Source: Magnolia sinica
Taxonomy: Eukaryota; Streptophyta; Magnoliopsida; Magnoliales; Magnoliaceae
NCBI RefSeq assembly: GCF_029962835.1
Contig: NC_080587.1
Coordinates: 59,611,528-59,675,527, forward strand
Length of the DNA: 64,000 bases
Direction of reading: 5' to 3'
Positions 35,230-48,058 of this stretch are shown piece after piece. The first letter of the stretch is position 1. The number at the start of each line of letters is the position of its first letter. Below the pieces are notes generated by a model. It saw nothing but the letters and a program-made list of their open reading frames with translations, did no database searches and had not been told where the DNA came from. Position numbers and translations under genes: made by a program.

Positions 35230-36560
35230 ATTGAAGGATCATTTGGGCCATACCACAAATAGCAATGGAGATGACGACTTTCACTGTTAAATAATTCACA
35301 AGGCCCACTATAAAGTTTATTTTCCAACCAATCTAATCATAAGGTCATAAAGACCTGGAATAAGAGGGAAAATGAATTCCCTATTGATCCAGAACTTCTA
35401 TGACCCAAATGGGTTTCCATGATAGACGTTCAATCCTCCACTATTATGTGGTGTGGTCCACCTGATCAATGGCCGGATACATCAAGGTGTGGCCCGCCTT
35501 AATGTATTAGAGATCCAACCTATTCATAAACTAACATAGTGATAGATGAAGTGGAAACACATATCAGCTTAATAGGAAAATACTGTGGCCCTTAGAAATT
35601 TTTAATGGAGGATGTCATTGTCCCCATTAGTACAATGGTGGGGTTTACTTGAACCATGGATCTGACTCATTCTTAGCCTCAAGCCTGTAAGACAAGCTTG
35701 CCAAATGGTGGACGGTTGGATGCAACACATGCATCATGGTGGGTCCTACACGTGGGGTGCACACGTCACCAAAGTGGGCTCCACAGAAGCTACGTTAGTA
35801 GCAGTTACAGGGCTAGTGTGTAGTACACTAGCCACTCCAACTCCCTTCACAAGTGGGTCCCACATGGGGCCCACCACAATGTTTATTTTCCATCCAATCC
35901 GTTGATAAGGTCACACGGACTTGGGTGAAATGGAAAAACAAATTTCATATCAGATCCAAAACTTTTGTGATACCCAAAAGGGTTTCAATGGCAAACATTC
36001 AATCCACTGTTTCCTGTGACGTGGGCCACCTGAGTTCGCTACACGGCTGATTTTTGGAGGATTTACTGTCAAAAGGGAGGGCCACCAAGTGTACGGTGTG
36101 GATGTTCGGCACACATCACGGTGGGGCCCATGGCTGGGACCCCTGTCCCTGCCCCGCCCGTTACACGCAGCAGGACGTTGCTGGCATCCTTTGGCATCAG
36201 CGGCAGTACCTGCTGCCTTGTGTGTATATATATATATATATTATTTTTTAAAAAAAACCTGTTTTCTTGAGGTTTTTCACAGGTGGGGCCCGCATCAACT
36301 AAATCCACCCCACCTATTGGTTTTTACTGCTCAAGACATACCAAACGAGTCCAATATTTGACATATTTCGGTGTAAAGAACCATCAGGGTGGGTTTTAAC
36401 GGTAACAAATACTATTTTCTATCCTATGGCCCACCAGAAAGTCAGATTGGCTCCATTTTTCGGCTCAATGCCTAAAATGATCAGAGGAAAAGGATGAACA
36501 TCTTGGATTAAGTACATACATCAAGGTGGGGCCTGTATGAGTGGTTCACACTTCACTATT
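35230..36560. mobile_element. MITE-derived segment(s) in LTR 2
   Basis: 35235-35480 is the reversed equivalent of the MITE in LTR 1. 35790-36560 holds further MITE halves (around 'gtgggtcccacatggggccc' and 'catcaaggtggggcctgtat') not seen in the other giant LTRs, probably later insertions that help explain its length. Confidence 0.6.
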
Positions 36561-36908
36561 AGCCAAGCCATCCACCTAGACATTAGTTCACACCCATGTC
36601 AGTACACGCACTCCATGTTAACCACCCCTACTGCCACGTCCAACGTTCAGGGACGCTGGACGACATGGATAAACATAGGCATCATGGTGGGTCCCACATG
36701 GACGTGGCTCACCATTGCATGTATATATAAATATAAATATAATATAATATAAATATAGTATAGCATATATCATTTAGTCCAGTATGGGGATCTCCACCAT
36801 CCCAACAATGGATGGTGTGGATCTCCACCTGCAATGGGATGGGCCACACTGCCAGATGGATAGTTATATATAACTCATATTTGTAGGGCCCACTCCAATC
36901 ATGATAGA

Positions 36909-36948
36909 TAGAGAGAGAGAGATAGAGAGAGCGAGAGAGAGAGAGAGA
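36909..36948 (-). repeat. CT tract (sense strand) of LTR 2
   Basis: Reads as interrupted GA on the + strand; about 776 bp from the LTR 5' start. Confidence 0.8.
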
Positions 36949-37729
36949 CACGTGAAAGGGGAGGGACCCCACCACTAATGGGCCCTCCCTTAAACAATGC
37001 ATACATCATGTGGGTCCCACAGCAAGTGACCCCAAAATTTTAAGATCAACGGTAGATCACCCACCTCTAGGCCTTCTCCTTGCTCCCTTAGGCTTGTAAG
37101 CTCCTTGCCTTCACTTTTAATGGTGGTTGATGGGGGTGATGGTAGGGATGAGAGATGAGAGGGTGGGGCACACTTGTTGCTTGCTTGGGAAGGCTTGAAC
37201 GTATGGAGCTTGGGAGAGTAGAGATAGAATGAGAGAAAGAGAAAGAGAATATTAAAGGGATGGGTGATGTGGTGGTTGTATGGAAAAGGGGATGGGAAGT
37301 AAGGTGTTGTTTGATTTTTTGTAAAAAGAGGAGTGGTGAGGGGAGAGAGAGGGTTGACTTTTGAAAAGGAGGGATGAGTTGTTGTACTTGGGGCATGATG
37401 TGTACTTGACTTGGATGATTGATTGATTGATAGAACATATCGTAGAGATTCCCTCTAAATTTGTAACGCGCGGTGTTTCTTCGGAATGAATGTAGACCCA
37501 CATCTCCTTGCCTGGGTATCGGTTCGGTGTGCGAGTCACGGCGTTAGAACAGCGGCGATGGCGCGGTCGCTAAGGTACAAGTTTCGGGTTAAGCCGACTT
37601 CAATATTCAGGACCCGGCTTAGGCTCGTGCGAAAACGTCGGATATGGGTCGAGAGTTATCAGAATTCGACCGGGAGGACCGCGAAAACCTATGGAACGGT
37701 ACAGACTAGGACACGGGTCTTACACAGGG

Positions 37730-38745
37730 TATACAGAGCTTTCTCTAGGTTAGATGCTCTCCTTTAAAATAAGATTTATATATAAAGAGGGGTTAAGAGT
37801 TCAGGGGTGCGCATAGGTATAGTGCACAACCATCTTATAAACTTATTTACACGTATTTAAATTTGTGATTAGTTAGAATTTTCATATACATTTGCAAGAC
37901 ATTCATAGACATTACCAAGATACGCATGAGAAAAGATAGTGGTACATTGAAAGACTTTTATCATTAATTCGCTTTCTTATTTCATTGTAGGGTGTGATTT
38001 GGCTCAGGCTCTTAATTACAGTATATAAGAAATACCATTAATTTTAAGGGAATAACTCAATTTGTTGTTTAACTTAATTAATTTATATTCTTATTACATT
38101 TCAGGTCATGGTTTACATAATAAGCCTAATAACGTCAAGGGTTTACTAGCTTTAACATCACATCTTGTATAGTAAATAACGGGTATGCGTGCTACTTTCT
38201 AGGAATACTCAAAAGTCAAATTATCACCTAAATAAGTAATGAGAAGCTCACATATAGCTCTCCCTCATGATTACGTACCCAGTATAAGGTATCCAATACC
38301 TAGTTAAATGAATATTGGGGAAGGACTAACACTAATATGTAAGCGGAAACAAATAGAAAACTAGTGTGTGACATTGTTCAAACTCAAGATAGGGAGCAAA
38401 GGGCCATGCTTTTTATAATAGTGTAGGGCTGTGTAAGCATAGATAACATGAAGCTACTCTTAAAGGAGATGATGAGAAGTCCTACTCCAACATGTGTTTA
38501 GCTAGTTTTGGACTCTTATACTAGCTAAGTCGAAAGATAATAATGCTTCTAAAGTATTAAATGAGCATGGCTCCTTCGGCTGCATTCTGAACAGAAGGTG
38601 TAACTCCATTCTTGAGATAAAATGTGTCAAGACTCTGATTTGTCTTCTAAATAGTATACACATCCCAACCTTTGGATAGTGAGTATTTGTTCCATTAACC
38701 ACCATTAAGTAATAAGCATTGGCTATCTTTTATTATTACCTTTGA
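37730..38745. other. spacer between giant LTRs 2 and A
   Basis: About 1 kb, AT-rich, no recognised gene or repeat family. A 67-codon frame at 38502-38705 (- strand) has no visible similarity. Confidence 0.4.
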
Positions 38746-39088
38746 TGTCACGCCCCAAACTCAGAAACTGGGCTTACAGAATTCCCGATGGCTGAATTTG
38801 GCGCCGACAGCCTCCGTAGTACCCCATTCTCGGCTCCTGGCACCCATATACCAGATTCCAATCCTGGGATCCTACAAGGAGAATTTTTAATATAAATTCA
38901 TTTCATAACAAACATAACCCACGAACAATAACTAGAACACCATCACAAAATCCACTATGATAAAAAACTTGAGTACAAAGTGAAAAAGGAAATACAATGA
39001 TAATAACAAAAACTCCAGAAGGTCTGTGGCACACTCTTACTCTTGCTCAGCTACGGCCTAGCGTCACCTGCACACATTAATCGTGCAT

Positions 39089-39105
39089 AAGCTTATAGAA
39101 AGCTT
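39089..39105 (-). promoter_or_regulatory. conserved HindIII-type hairpin, LTR A
   Basis: aagcttatagaaagctt, about 343 bp from the LTR 3' end. Confidence 0.6.
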
Positions 39106-40544
39106 AGAGGTGGTGAAAGTGTGTGCGCAAGGTAGCAATGCAAGTATGCAGTATCAGAGTAATGCAGATACATGCTAGTAAGTCTATGAATGCTATCAGC
39201 TGTACCAAGGCTATGTGATGCAGGACATGAATGCTATCGGCCACACCAAGGCCATATGATGCAAGGCCTACATAGCCAATGCCATGTGAGAGATGCAGCT
39301 CAAGCATACCAATCCACATATTAATCTAACTCATCTATAGAGCATCATATATCAGTACAGTTCTCTCTTGATAATCACTGGAGTCTAGTATACTATACAC
39401 CAGATTGCCACCCCACACTAGATGCACAACCATACAAGCGAAAAAGACCTCACTATCCGCCTGACCAATAGTCTGCCAATACATATCTGGCACGTCGATA
39501 GCGGACCCATTTACGAGCTGGTCAGACTTAACCTAGCAATAACTCCATTCTCTTTAGGCGGGTAAGGTCACGCCCCCTTCCAACCAACCATTACACAGTG
39601 GGAGACACGACCTCCTGGTATTCGGCCCTCATGTGCTCATACATCCACTCAGTCTAGGCATTGGAGCATCTTCCATGGTATTATAAGGGTTTGGGGACTT
39701 TCACCCTGAAAAATCTATAACGCCCCCGTGCTTTAACAAGTATTTCCGGTATCAAATCCTATCATCTGCGTTATACTTGCAGAGGCTATAGCCTTAATGT
39801 CGCTAGGGTGTACAACAATCATAACACACAATGCATGAGTCACACAATCCAGTCATGCATTAACCCTTCACGTACCATGCGCTTATGCAGGACAACTTCG
39901 CCTATCAGGGAGTTTTATAAACAACCTACCCAATGACATATGCAATGGTCAACCACATCTTATCACAAGCATGCAGATGATGCGTATGGGCATGTATCAT
40001 GATGCTATGCTATCACATACTCATAATCGGTATCGATAATCGGCCTATAAACAAGGCGGGGTCCATAGATGGACAACAGATCCATAACATGAGGGTCAGT
40101 CCTCACTGTGGATATACTAAATTTGATAGCACAGATCCCTCCATCTACAGTGATGATGAACTCTCCTCATATCAAGGTTGGGCCTAGGTGGCCTACCTAT
40201 ATTCATAAGGATCCAAAATTGGCTTCCTTCACCATACTATCATATAGCCCACTAAATGCCCTAGGGGGCCCAAATAAGTCCTAGATGGACTCCAAGATTA
40301 AAAAGAAATAATCCTACAAGTAACCAATGGGGGCCCAACATTATGGGTTGGCCCAATATGAATAGATGGATCATGCAAACATCAATGGGGCCCAAAGATT
40401 AGGGTTAACCCACTTAGAGAAGGATGAGAATGGGCCTAACAAAGGCCTAAGGGAAGGTCACAATGTGTACATTTAACCATCATTACCCATCAATGTGGAC
40501 ATCTAACCAACATTGCTCTAAAGAAGTGGCCCACATAGAGCCTA

Positions 40545-40951
40545 ACATATAATGGGCCCATGGCCTCACACAATGGCCTCATACACAACATAATAAGCCT
40601 TACACAAAGGGCCTAATATACATCATAATGGGCCTTACTCATGGGCCACATATGCATCACATTAGGCCTCACTCATGGGCCACATATACATCATAATGGG
40701 CCTCACACAAAGGCCTAATGAAACATCCCATAACCCTCAAATGGCTGGGAATAAAATGGACTTCTCTCATGTTATCTCATACATCATTGTGGCCTCACCA
40801 CATGGGCCTCTCATATATCATAGTGGGCCTCATCATATGGGCCTCTCATATATTACAATGGGCTACACATATGGGCCACACAAATATCATATTGGGCCAC
40901 ACATATGGGCCATGCAAACATCATATTGGGCCGCACAAACATCATATTGGG
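40545..40951. repeat. GGGCC minisatellite of LTR A
   Basis: Units like 'tatgggccacacaaatatca' and 'catattgggccac' repeat up to the border of the nested solo LTR. Confidence 0.7.
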
Positions 40952-41643
40952 TGTACACAACCCTAAGTGTAGGGTCGCGATGTAGTAATAATCTTGATAA
41001 GATCGAGGTCGAATTTACAGGGACTGAACCATGCACGTAATCTGAAAGTAACTAGAACTAGAACTAGAAGAAGATGTAATCTAAACATGAGAATTTAAGA
41101 GAATAATGGTGAATTATTAAACTAATACTTGTAAAATTCAAAGGTGGGAAACTAGGGTTTCCAAGGATCCACTTATAGAGATCTATACTTGATTCACGAA
41201 TACAACTGGAATCAGAGTCCTATCTTCATCCAGTTGGAAGATATTTTAGTAAAATTCAATTCTGAACTTCCTTTGATCCAGTTCTCAAGAGATGAGAGGT
41301 ATGAGAATTAGAATTGATTCCATCACAAAACCATGCCCATGAGACAAAGCAAACAACAAAATTTAAACAATCCACAACCAATCTAAGAGAGTTATGAATG
41401 TTAGGAAGGGTTCCATCATCCAACCATGCCCATGGGATGATGGTGAATAATGGGATTCCTACGTTCACAACCTCGATACATGCATAAAATATACTTAAAG
41501 CTATCGCAGATCTATTCTAATTCAAGTCATAATAAACCATTAAAAAAAATTATGAATATTCCTTATAATCAAACCAAAATAAAAGAGAGTTCAATTTAAC
41601 ATAAATCAAATCATAGAAAACACCCCATCATGCTACAAGCTTC

Positions 41644-41667
41644 ACCTCTTAGCTCTAGCTAAGGGGT
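41644..41667 (-). promoter_or_regulatory. leader hairpin of nested Athila-type LTR
   Basis: acctcttagc - tcta - gctaaggggt; one stem position differs from the perfect stems of the other copies. Confidence 0.5.
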
Positions 41668-41784
41668 TTAGCTAATCATACTTACGATCAACTAAACTCT
41701 CTTAAAGGAAAGATATAAATAAAACCATGAAAAGGAAAGAAAACTAAAGAGGAAAGGAAAGAAATCCCTAGCCGCCGGCCACGA

Positions 41785-41804
41785 TCTCTCTCTCTCTCTC
41801 TCTC
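41785..41804 (-). repeat. (GA)n on the sense strand, nested Athila-type LTR
   Basis: CT run on the + strand, about 55 bp downstream of the TATA box at 41856-41863 when read in LTR orientation. Confidence 0.8.
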
Positions 41805-41855
41805 CCCTCTTCTCTTCCATGTCTCTGGCTGTTCCTCACGTCCACTTCTCTCTTT

Positions 41856-41863
41856 CTTTTATA
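41856..41863 (-). promoter_or_regulatory. TATA box of nested Athila-type LTR
   Basis: TATAAAAG on the - strand, same word as in the 15485 solo LTR. Confidence 0.5.
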
Positions 41864-42724
41864 AGCAGCAAGGAGGCAGTCGGCTGGGCGGTGGTGTGCG
41901 TAGGCTTTATGCACAAACTCCTTCTGCAATGAAACTTCTTGCATTTGCACACGACCTGCGTGAAAACCCAGGAACGAAGATCTCCTTTGTTCTCCTAGCT
42001 TTCTTCCTTCCCAAAAAGACAACGTCCCTTTGGACAGTTTTAGATGGCCTATAAGGTGGACGGTCTGGATCTTCGATCTGACCTTGCCTATGAATGCACC
42101 CACAGCGTGCAGACGCACGTCCGCACGTTATGCATGCGTAAGGCCATTTCTGCATGACTGGTGGGTTCCATGATCATTTTTATTGGAGAAATCCACCCCA
42201 TCCATTGGATTCATGGTGAAATTTTAGTCTGGAATGGTAAGTTTTTCTTAAGTTTGGTGCGGCCCAATGGATCAAACCTTCCTGCCATTTATCCTACGTT
42301 TAATGGTGATCTTCGTGTGTACACGTGTATGGATGCACGCGAGCTCCATGGTTATGGTTGGCCCCACCGTCCGAACTCATTGGATGGTTCAGATCGACCA
42401 TCGGAGTCCTGATGGTGGGCCATGAAACGCCACAGCGGACGCTCGTCCTCTCGCTGTCTACGTAAAAGAGATGGGGTCGAGTTAATGGCCCTTTGACCGG
42501 ACTCTTCGGAGCGGTGCATGGCTAGTGTGCGTGTGCTATGCTATGCACACACACTTGTAAGTGGGGTCCATCGTTTTGTTTTATAGGAAATCCACACCGT
42601 CCATTTGGTTTTCCATCTAATTTAAGGAGTTAAGACCAAATTCGAAGCATATCCAGAGATCAGGTGGGCCCCAAATCATTGATTTATTGATTGATCTGTC
42701 CATTGGACCACTTCCACAAAGATC

Positions 42725-44335
42725 CAATACTTCCAATAATAGAAACACTGTCTGACCCATACTTCCTCAACATAGATACATAGAAAATGTTGTGGACTCC
42801 AGACAACTGAGGTGGTAAGACAAGCCTATAGGCCATGACACCAACGTGCCCAGTGATCTTAAAAGGTCCAATAAACCTCGGGGCCATCTTGCCCTTCGCT
42901 CCAAAATGAACCACACCCTTCATGGGGTGCTTGAGATACACATAGTCCCCAACTGCGAACTCTGAGGGATGACGCCGGCGATCAGCAAAACTCTTCTGTT
43001 GGCTTTGAACTGTATGCATCCTTTGCTTGATGATATCGATAACCTTTGATGTCTACTGCACAAGCTCATGGCTTAGGAGACGGTGTTCTCCAACCTCAGC
43101 CCAACAATTGGGGGATCTACACGGCCTACCATACAAGGCCGTGAAGGGAGCCATACTAATAGTTGCCTGATAGCTGTTATTATACATGAATTTAGCTAGG
43201 CACAAATGCTCATCCCAGCTACTCGAGAAGTCGATCGCGCAAGCACGAAGCATATCTTCAAGAATCTGGTTAACCCTCTAGGTCTACCCATCGGTCTATA
43301 GATGATACGCGGTGCTAAACTGTAAGGCAGACCCCATAGCCTTCTAGAAGCTCACAACTAAGACGTGAATCTCGGGTCTCAATCAGAAATGATGGAATCT
43401 GGAACACCATGTAGTCTCACAATCTCATCAATAAACAATCTGGCAAGACGGTCCATAGACCACGTCGCCCGAATCGTAAGAAAATGTGCCCACTTCGTCA
43501 GACAATCCACGACAACCCAAATGACGTCATGACCGTGCTCAGTCTTTGGAAAGTCCATAATGAAATCTGTGGATACGTGCTCTCGCTTCCACGTCAGGAC
43601 GCTTAACGGCTGCAATGGGCCTGGGGGTCTTTGATGATCGGCCTTGATACACTGGTAAGTGTCACACTCGGCCACAAAACTAGCTATCTGGCACTTCATC
43701 CCTGCCCAAAAATACTGCCTCCTTATATCACGATACATCTTTGTAGAGCCAGGGTGGATAGAAAACCACGATCGATGTGCCTCGGTCATAATATCTCTGC
43801 GCAACTCAGGAATATCAGGGACACATAAGTAGCCTCTGAAATGAAGTCCACCACCAGAACCAATCTACCAATCTGACTGACTCTTATATGCTGCCTCTGC
43901 CCGATAACTCTATAACAACTCATCTGCCTGCTGAGCCTCAATCACCCTTGCGACAAGAATGATTGAATTGACAGGCTCGATAACTACACAATAAAAGACT
44001 AGAAGCAAATCTCGAAGTCGAACGCTGACACATCTTCAAGCATCTTCCACTCTTGAATCATCATATGCGCTACTAGGCCTTGTGGCTGACGGGCTAAAGG
44101 TATCCGCCACCATGTTCTCCTTGCCTGGGTGGTACTGAAGATCAAAATCATAATCCTTTAGGAGCTCCATCCAACGTCTCTGCCTCATGTTCAACTCAGA
44201 TTGTGAGAAGAGATACTTTAGGCTCTTGTGGTCGGAGAAGAGCTCGAACCTGACCCCATAAAGATAGTGCCTCCACACCTTCAATGTGAAGACAATGCTG
44301 CCAGCTCCAAATCATGCGTGGGGTAGTTCAGCTCA
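42725..44335 (-). pseudogene. displaced Tekay pol fragment (RNase H-integrase-C-terminus)
   Basis: On the - strand, in order: the end of reverse transcriptase/RNase H (44036-44284, with [20 protein letters not shown] and [14 protein letters not shown]), then the integrase zinc-binding HHCC region (about 43660-43800, ending CDTYQC) and core (43379-43660: TDFIMDFP, VDCLTKWAHF, GVPDSIISD). Next comes the core C-terminus (43053-43253: MAPFTALYGRPCRSP) and the post-core region (42684-43019: VGDYVYLKHPMKGV, IGPFKITGHVGVMAYRL). Stops and frameshifts separate these pieces. It is closely similar (about 90% by eye) to 46500-47323. Chromoviral integrase inserts cDNA; this copy cannot. Confidence 0.8.
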
Positions 44336-44421
44336 TTGATTAAAATATAATGTTAAGCATTATAATGTTCATAAAATCAGGTAATAACTAGGGTCTAATA
44401 TGCAATATTTAACCCTCAACA

Positions 44422-45311
44422 TTAGGTCTCATCATGTGGGCCTCATATATATATATTTCACAAAATGGGCCTCATGTGGCAGCCCATGGTTCAACCAAGA
44501 TGGATTGGCAGCCATGAATAGCATACATCTTAAGGTGGGCCCTGCACAAGCAAGTAGCAAGTGGGCTTGTACAAACCATATGGTCCCCACCAGATGGACA
44601 GCTAGGGTATACAATGCATATAACATGGGGGGTACATCATACATCACAGTGGGCTACACAAGAGGACGACAAGATGAAACACGCACAGCATGGTGGGCCC
44701 ACGTCCAGCCCATCTAGACGGATGGGTGGATAAAACACATATATCACATTGGGCCTCATGGCCTAGACGGTGTGGATCTCACACGTGCCACAAGGTGGGC
44801 CACACCCCCACACGTGCAACATGTGTTGGGTGGGTCCCATGTCTAGTAAATGGACAGACTGTGGATGTAAAACACATACATCATATGGGGTCCCATTGTC
44901 CCATGTGGACGATGGGGATATACAATACACATCAACAAGGTGGGCCCCACCCCCACACGTGCAGCATGTGTGCGGTGGGTCCCACACTAGAAAATGGATG
45001 GACAACATGTATATATAACACATATATTTAAGGTGGGTCCACTGTCCACCTGGCTGGACTGTGTGGACGGTCCATGCATCCAGCAGACTTGACGGTGGAT
45101 GGAGTGGATGAAACGCATGCATCATGGGTGGGGTCCACACGCGTGGCCCACCTACTTTGAATAAAGCTAATATTTGTGTTTTCCTTGTAGCAAGGTCTGC
45201 CTTAAATGGGCAGTAGGTGGATAGCAAGGTGGGCCTCGGTTGGACAGCGGGTGCATCCCACTTAGTGGATGGCATGGATGAAAATCAAATCCTGTGAAGA
45301 AGAAGAATCGG

Positions 45312-45313
<2 letters not shown>
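44422..45313. other. right-hand part of LTR A, no gene
   Basis: GTGGGNCCCAC-rich LTR sequence with repeated 'cccacacgtgcaacatgtg' blocks (about 44812 and 44951). Two opposed series of short open frames here are non-coding. Confidence 0.5.

Positions 45314-45379
<66 letters not shown>
45314..45379 (-). repeat. CT tract (sense strand) of LTR A
   Basis: About 33 GA units on the + strand, about 768 bp from the LTR 5' start; the longest of the four equivalent tracts. Confidence 0.9.
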
Positions 45380-45380
<1 letters not shown>

Positions 45381-46147
45381 GTATGTGTGAGGGAGGAGCT
45401 CTGTCACTATGAGCTCCTCTTGGTTTACAACGCATACATCAAATGGGTCCCACCACAAGTGGGCCCTCAAATAAAAATCAAGGGTGAAATTCCCAAGATC
45501 ACCCACTGTTGGATCTCCTTCTTGGCTCCTTGAAATGCTAAGCTCATTGGCTTCAACTTTGATGGAGGATGATGGAGATTGAAAGGTTGGATTGAGAGTT
45601 TAGGGAGGGGTAGGAAGTGGGCCACACTTGGCTCTCTTTGGAAATGCTTAGACGTCCACTCTCTCTTTGGTGCTTGGAAAATGGTGGAGAAAATAAGAGA
45701 GAGGAGATGTAAGGGGAGAGGGATGGGTTGTTGTAAGAAAAGGATGAGTTGTTGTAAGAAAGAGTTAAATTTGGGGATGGCTTGTGTAAGAGAGGGATGG
45801 GTGTGATGGGTGGAGTGATGGGTTGTGTACTTGACTAGTACTTGATTGATTAATGTGATGTTTGGGTAGAGATTCTCTTGAGATTCACAATGCGGGCATT
45901 TCGTCGAAATAAACACGGGCCCATAACTCCTAGTCTGGGTATCACATCGGTGCGCAAGTTATGGTGTTGGAACTACGGTGACGGCGCGGTCGCAATAGTA
46001 CAAGTCTCGGGTTGAGTCAACTTAGATATACATGATGCGACTTAGGGTCACGTGAAAATGCCGATTACAGGTCACTGGTTGCCAGAATTCGACGGGAAGG
46101 ATCGCAGAAGTCTAAGGAACAGTATGGACCAAGATACGGGCCTTAAA

Positions 46148-46162
46148 GCTCTCCCCTCCTAA
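46148..46162 (-). other. polypurine tract of element A
   Basis: Read on the - strand, aggaggggagagc directly precedes the LTR start, as required for plus-strand priming. Confidence 0.7.
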
Positions 46163-46239
46163 TAAAAATTTCATCCTTGAAATTTACACTAACATTGCAA
46201 TTAGACATAACTCATAAGAAAAGGAGAAACATAACTTCA

Positions 46240-47323
46240 TCATATAAAATTGGAGAAGCCCACAAGATATAACATATAATCAATCATCAAAGAGATAGGG
46301 TAATGCTCGCGAATCTCAGCCTCGCGCTCCCAAGATGCCTCCTTAACAGAATGGTGACCCCACTGGACCTTCACCAAAGGAATGACCTTCGTCTGGAGGA
46401 CTTGCTCCTTCCGATCAAGGATACGAACTGGCTGCTCAATGTAGGAAGCGTCCTCATGAATCTCTAACCGCTGCCAATCAATAAGAGGAACGATGTCTGA
46501 CCCATACTTCCTCAACATAGATATATGGAAAACGTTGTGGACTCCAGACAATTGAGGTGGTAAGGCAAGCTTATAGGCCACGACACCAATGTGCCCAGTG
46601 ATCTCAAAAGGTCCAATAGACCTCGGGGCCATCTTGCCCTCGCTTCAAAACGAACCACACCCTTCATGGGTGAGACCTTGAGATACACAGTCCCCAACTG
46701 CGAACTCTGAGGGATGACGCCAGCGATCAGCAAAACTCTTCTGTCGGCTCTGAACTGTGTGCATCCTCTACCTGATGATATCGATAACCTTTGATGTCTA
46801 TTGCACAAGCTCGGGGCCTAGGAGACGGTGTTCTCCAACCTTAGCCCAACAACTGGGGGATCTACACGGCCTGCCATACAAGGCCGTGAAGGGAGCCATA
46901 CTAATAGTTGCCTGATAGCTGTTATTATACATGAATTTAGTCAATCATAAATGCTCATCCCAGCTACCTGAAAATTCGATCACACAAGCACGAAGCATAT
47001 CCTTAAGAATCTGGTTGACCCTCTAGGTCTACCCATCGGTCTACAGATGATACGCGGTGTTAAACTGTAAGACCCCATAGCCTTCTGGAAGCTCACAACT
47101 GAGACGTGAACCTCGGGTCTTAGTCAGAAATGATGGAATCTGGAACACCATGTAGTCTCATAATCTCATCAATAAACAATCTAGCAAGATGGTCTAAAGG
47201 CCACGTCGCACGAATCGAAAGAAAATGTGCCGACTTCGTCAGACGATCCACGACAACCCAAATGACGTCATGACCGTGCTGAGTCTTCGGAAAGCCCATA
47301 ATGAAATTGGTGGATACGTGCTC
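46240..47323 (-). pseudogene. Tekay-like pol C-terminus of element A (broken)
   Basis: The last part of a chromoviral polyprotein. 46240-46632 encodes IGPFEITGHIGVVAYKLALP, LSGVHNVFHISMLRKY and VRILDRKEQVLQTKVIPLVK, then WGHHSVKEASWEREAEI, the post-integrase/chromodomain-like tail that ends Tekay/Del polyproteins. 46633-47323 continues into the integrase core with several frameshifts. The gene breaks off at 47323, where a plus-strand giant LTR begins; the upstream gag, protease and RT are not in the window. Confidence 0.8.
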
Positions 47324-48058
47324 TATAAGACCCGTATCCTAGCTCGTACCGTTCTGTAGGCTTTCGCGGTCCTCTCGGTCGAATTCTGACAGCCCACAAC
47401 TTATAATCGGCAGTTGCGCGGGACTCTGAGTCGTATTCCATATTTCTGAGTTGGTTCGACCCAAGGCTTGTTGCAGTACGACCGCGCCGTCGCCACGATT
47501 CCGATGCCGTGCCTCGCTCGCTGAGGCGAATCCTGGGCCAGGAGACATGGGCCCGCATTCAGTTTGAGGAAAATATTGCGCATTGTAATTTCGAGAGAAT
47601 CTCTATGAAACGTCACATCAATCAATCAAATCAAGTCAAGTACAAGCAACCATCCCCAAGTACAACCACCCCTCTCCAAAGTCAACTTTCCCTTACCACA
47701 AGTACACCCATCACCTTTCACCCATCCCTCTCCCGTTACTTCTCTCTCATTCCCTCTCTCTCTCTCTTTCTCATTCTCTAAGCAAGAACCGTCCAAGCCT
47801 CTCCATGAGAAGCCATGTGTGGCCCACTTTCCTACCCTCTCATCTCCCATCTCATCCCTCCATTCTTCATCAACTTCCATCAAGATCAAAGACAAGGAGC
47901 ATAGGAGTCCAAGGACCTAAAGAAGGAGGCAACACGTGGTGATCCACCGTTAAATTTCAAATTTCTATGGGCCCACTTGTTGTGGGACCCACTTGATATA
48001 TGCATTGTATAAGAGAGGGGCCCATAGTGGTGGGGTCCCTTCATCCCCCATTTGTCTT

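Larger units (their letters stand above)
32417..37724 (-). mobile_element. giant chromovirus solo LTR 2 (5.3 kb, TSD caggg)
   Basis: On the + strand it runs from TGTCACGCTCCAAACTCGG to ...GACACGGGTCTTACA, the reverse of LTR 1. Exact TSD caggg at 32412-32416 and 37725-37729. Shares with the other copies the end block (around 'gtaccccattctcagc', 32490), the hairpin, the GGGCC minisatellite, the MITE-derived segment and the sense-strand CT tract. No internal region, so a solo LTR. No gene inside. Confidence 0.92.
40952..44421 (-). mobile_element. Athila-type solo LTR nested in LTR A
   Basis: Starts TGTACACAACCCTAAGTGTA and ends ...ATATTTAACCCTCAACA, aligning with the Athila LTRs over both flanks (terminal block, hairpin, TATA/GA part, 'tccagagatcaggtgggcccc' block). 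Flanks ttggg (40947-40951) and ttagg (44422-44426) are a TSD with one mismatch. About 285 bp of the LTR (the part matching roughly 53315-53600) is replaced by the 1.6-kb Tekay pol piece at 42725-44335. Confidence 0.8.
38746..46147 (-). mobile_element. 3' LTR of Tekay-like element A (split by nested solo LTR)
   Basis: Runs from TGTCACGCCCCAAACTCAG to ...ACGGGCCTTAAA (a decayed TTACA). A polypurine tract and the pol C-terminus follow at the right on the - strand, so this is the 3' LTR of a minus-strand element. Without the 3.47-kb insertion at 40952-44421 it is about 3.9 kb. Family features present: end block at 38805-38835, hairpin at 39089-39105, GGGCC minisatellite at 40545-40951, CT tract (sense) at 45314-45379. 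Confidence 0.85.

Noticed and set aside
37486..37767. 93-codon Arg-rich frame
   Set aside because: It covers the LTR 2 terminus and its TSD; equivalent positions in LTRs 1, A and B do not keep the frame.
44400..45275. Opposed 70-170-codon frames with Cys/His/Gly-rich sequence
   Set aside because: They arise from repeated GTGGGNCCCAC and 'cccacacgtg' blocks in LTR A on both strands; metal-binding-looking residues are chance.
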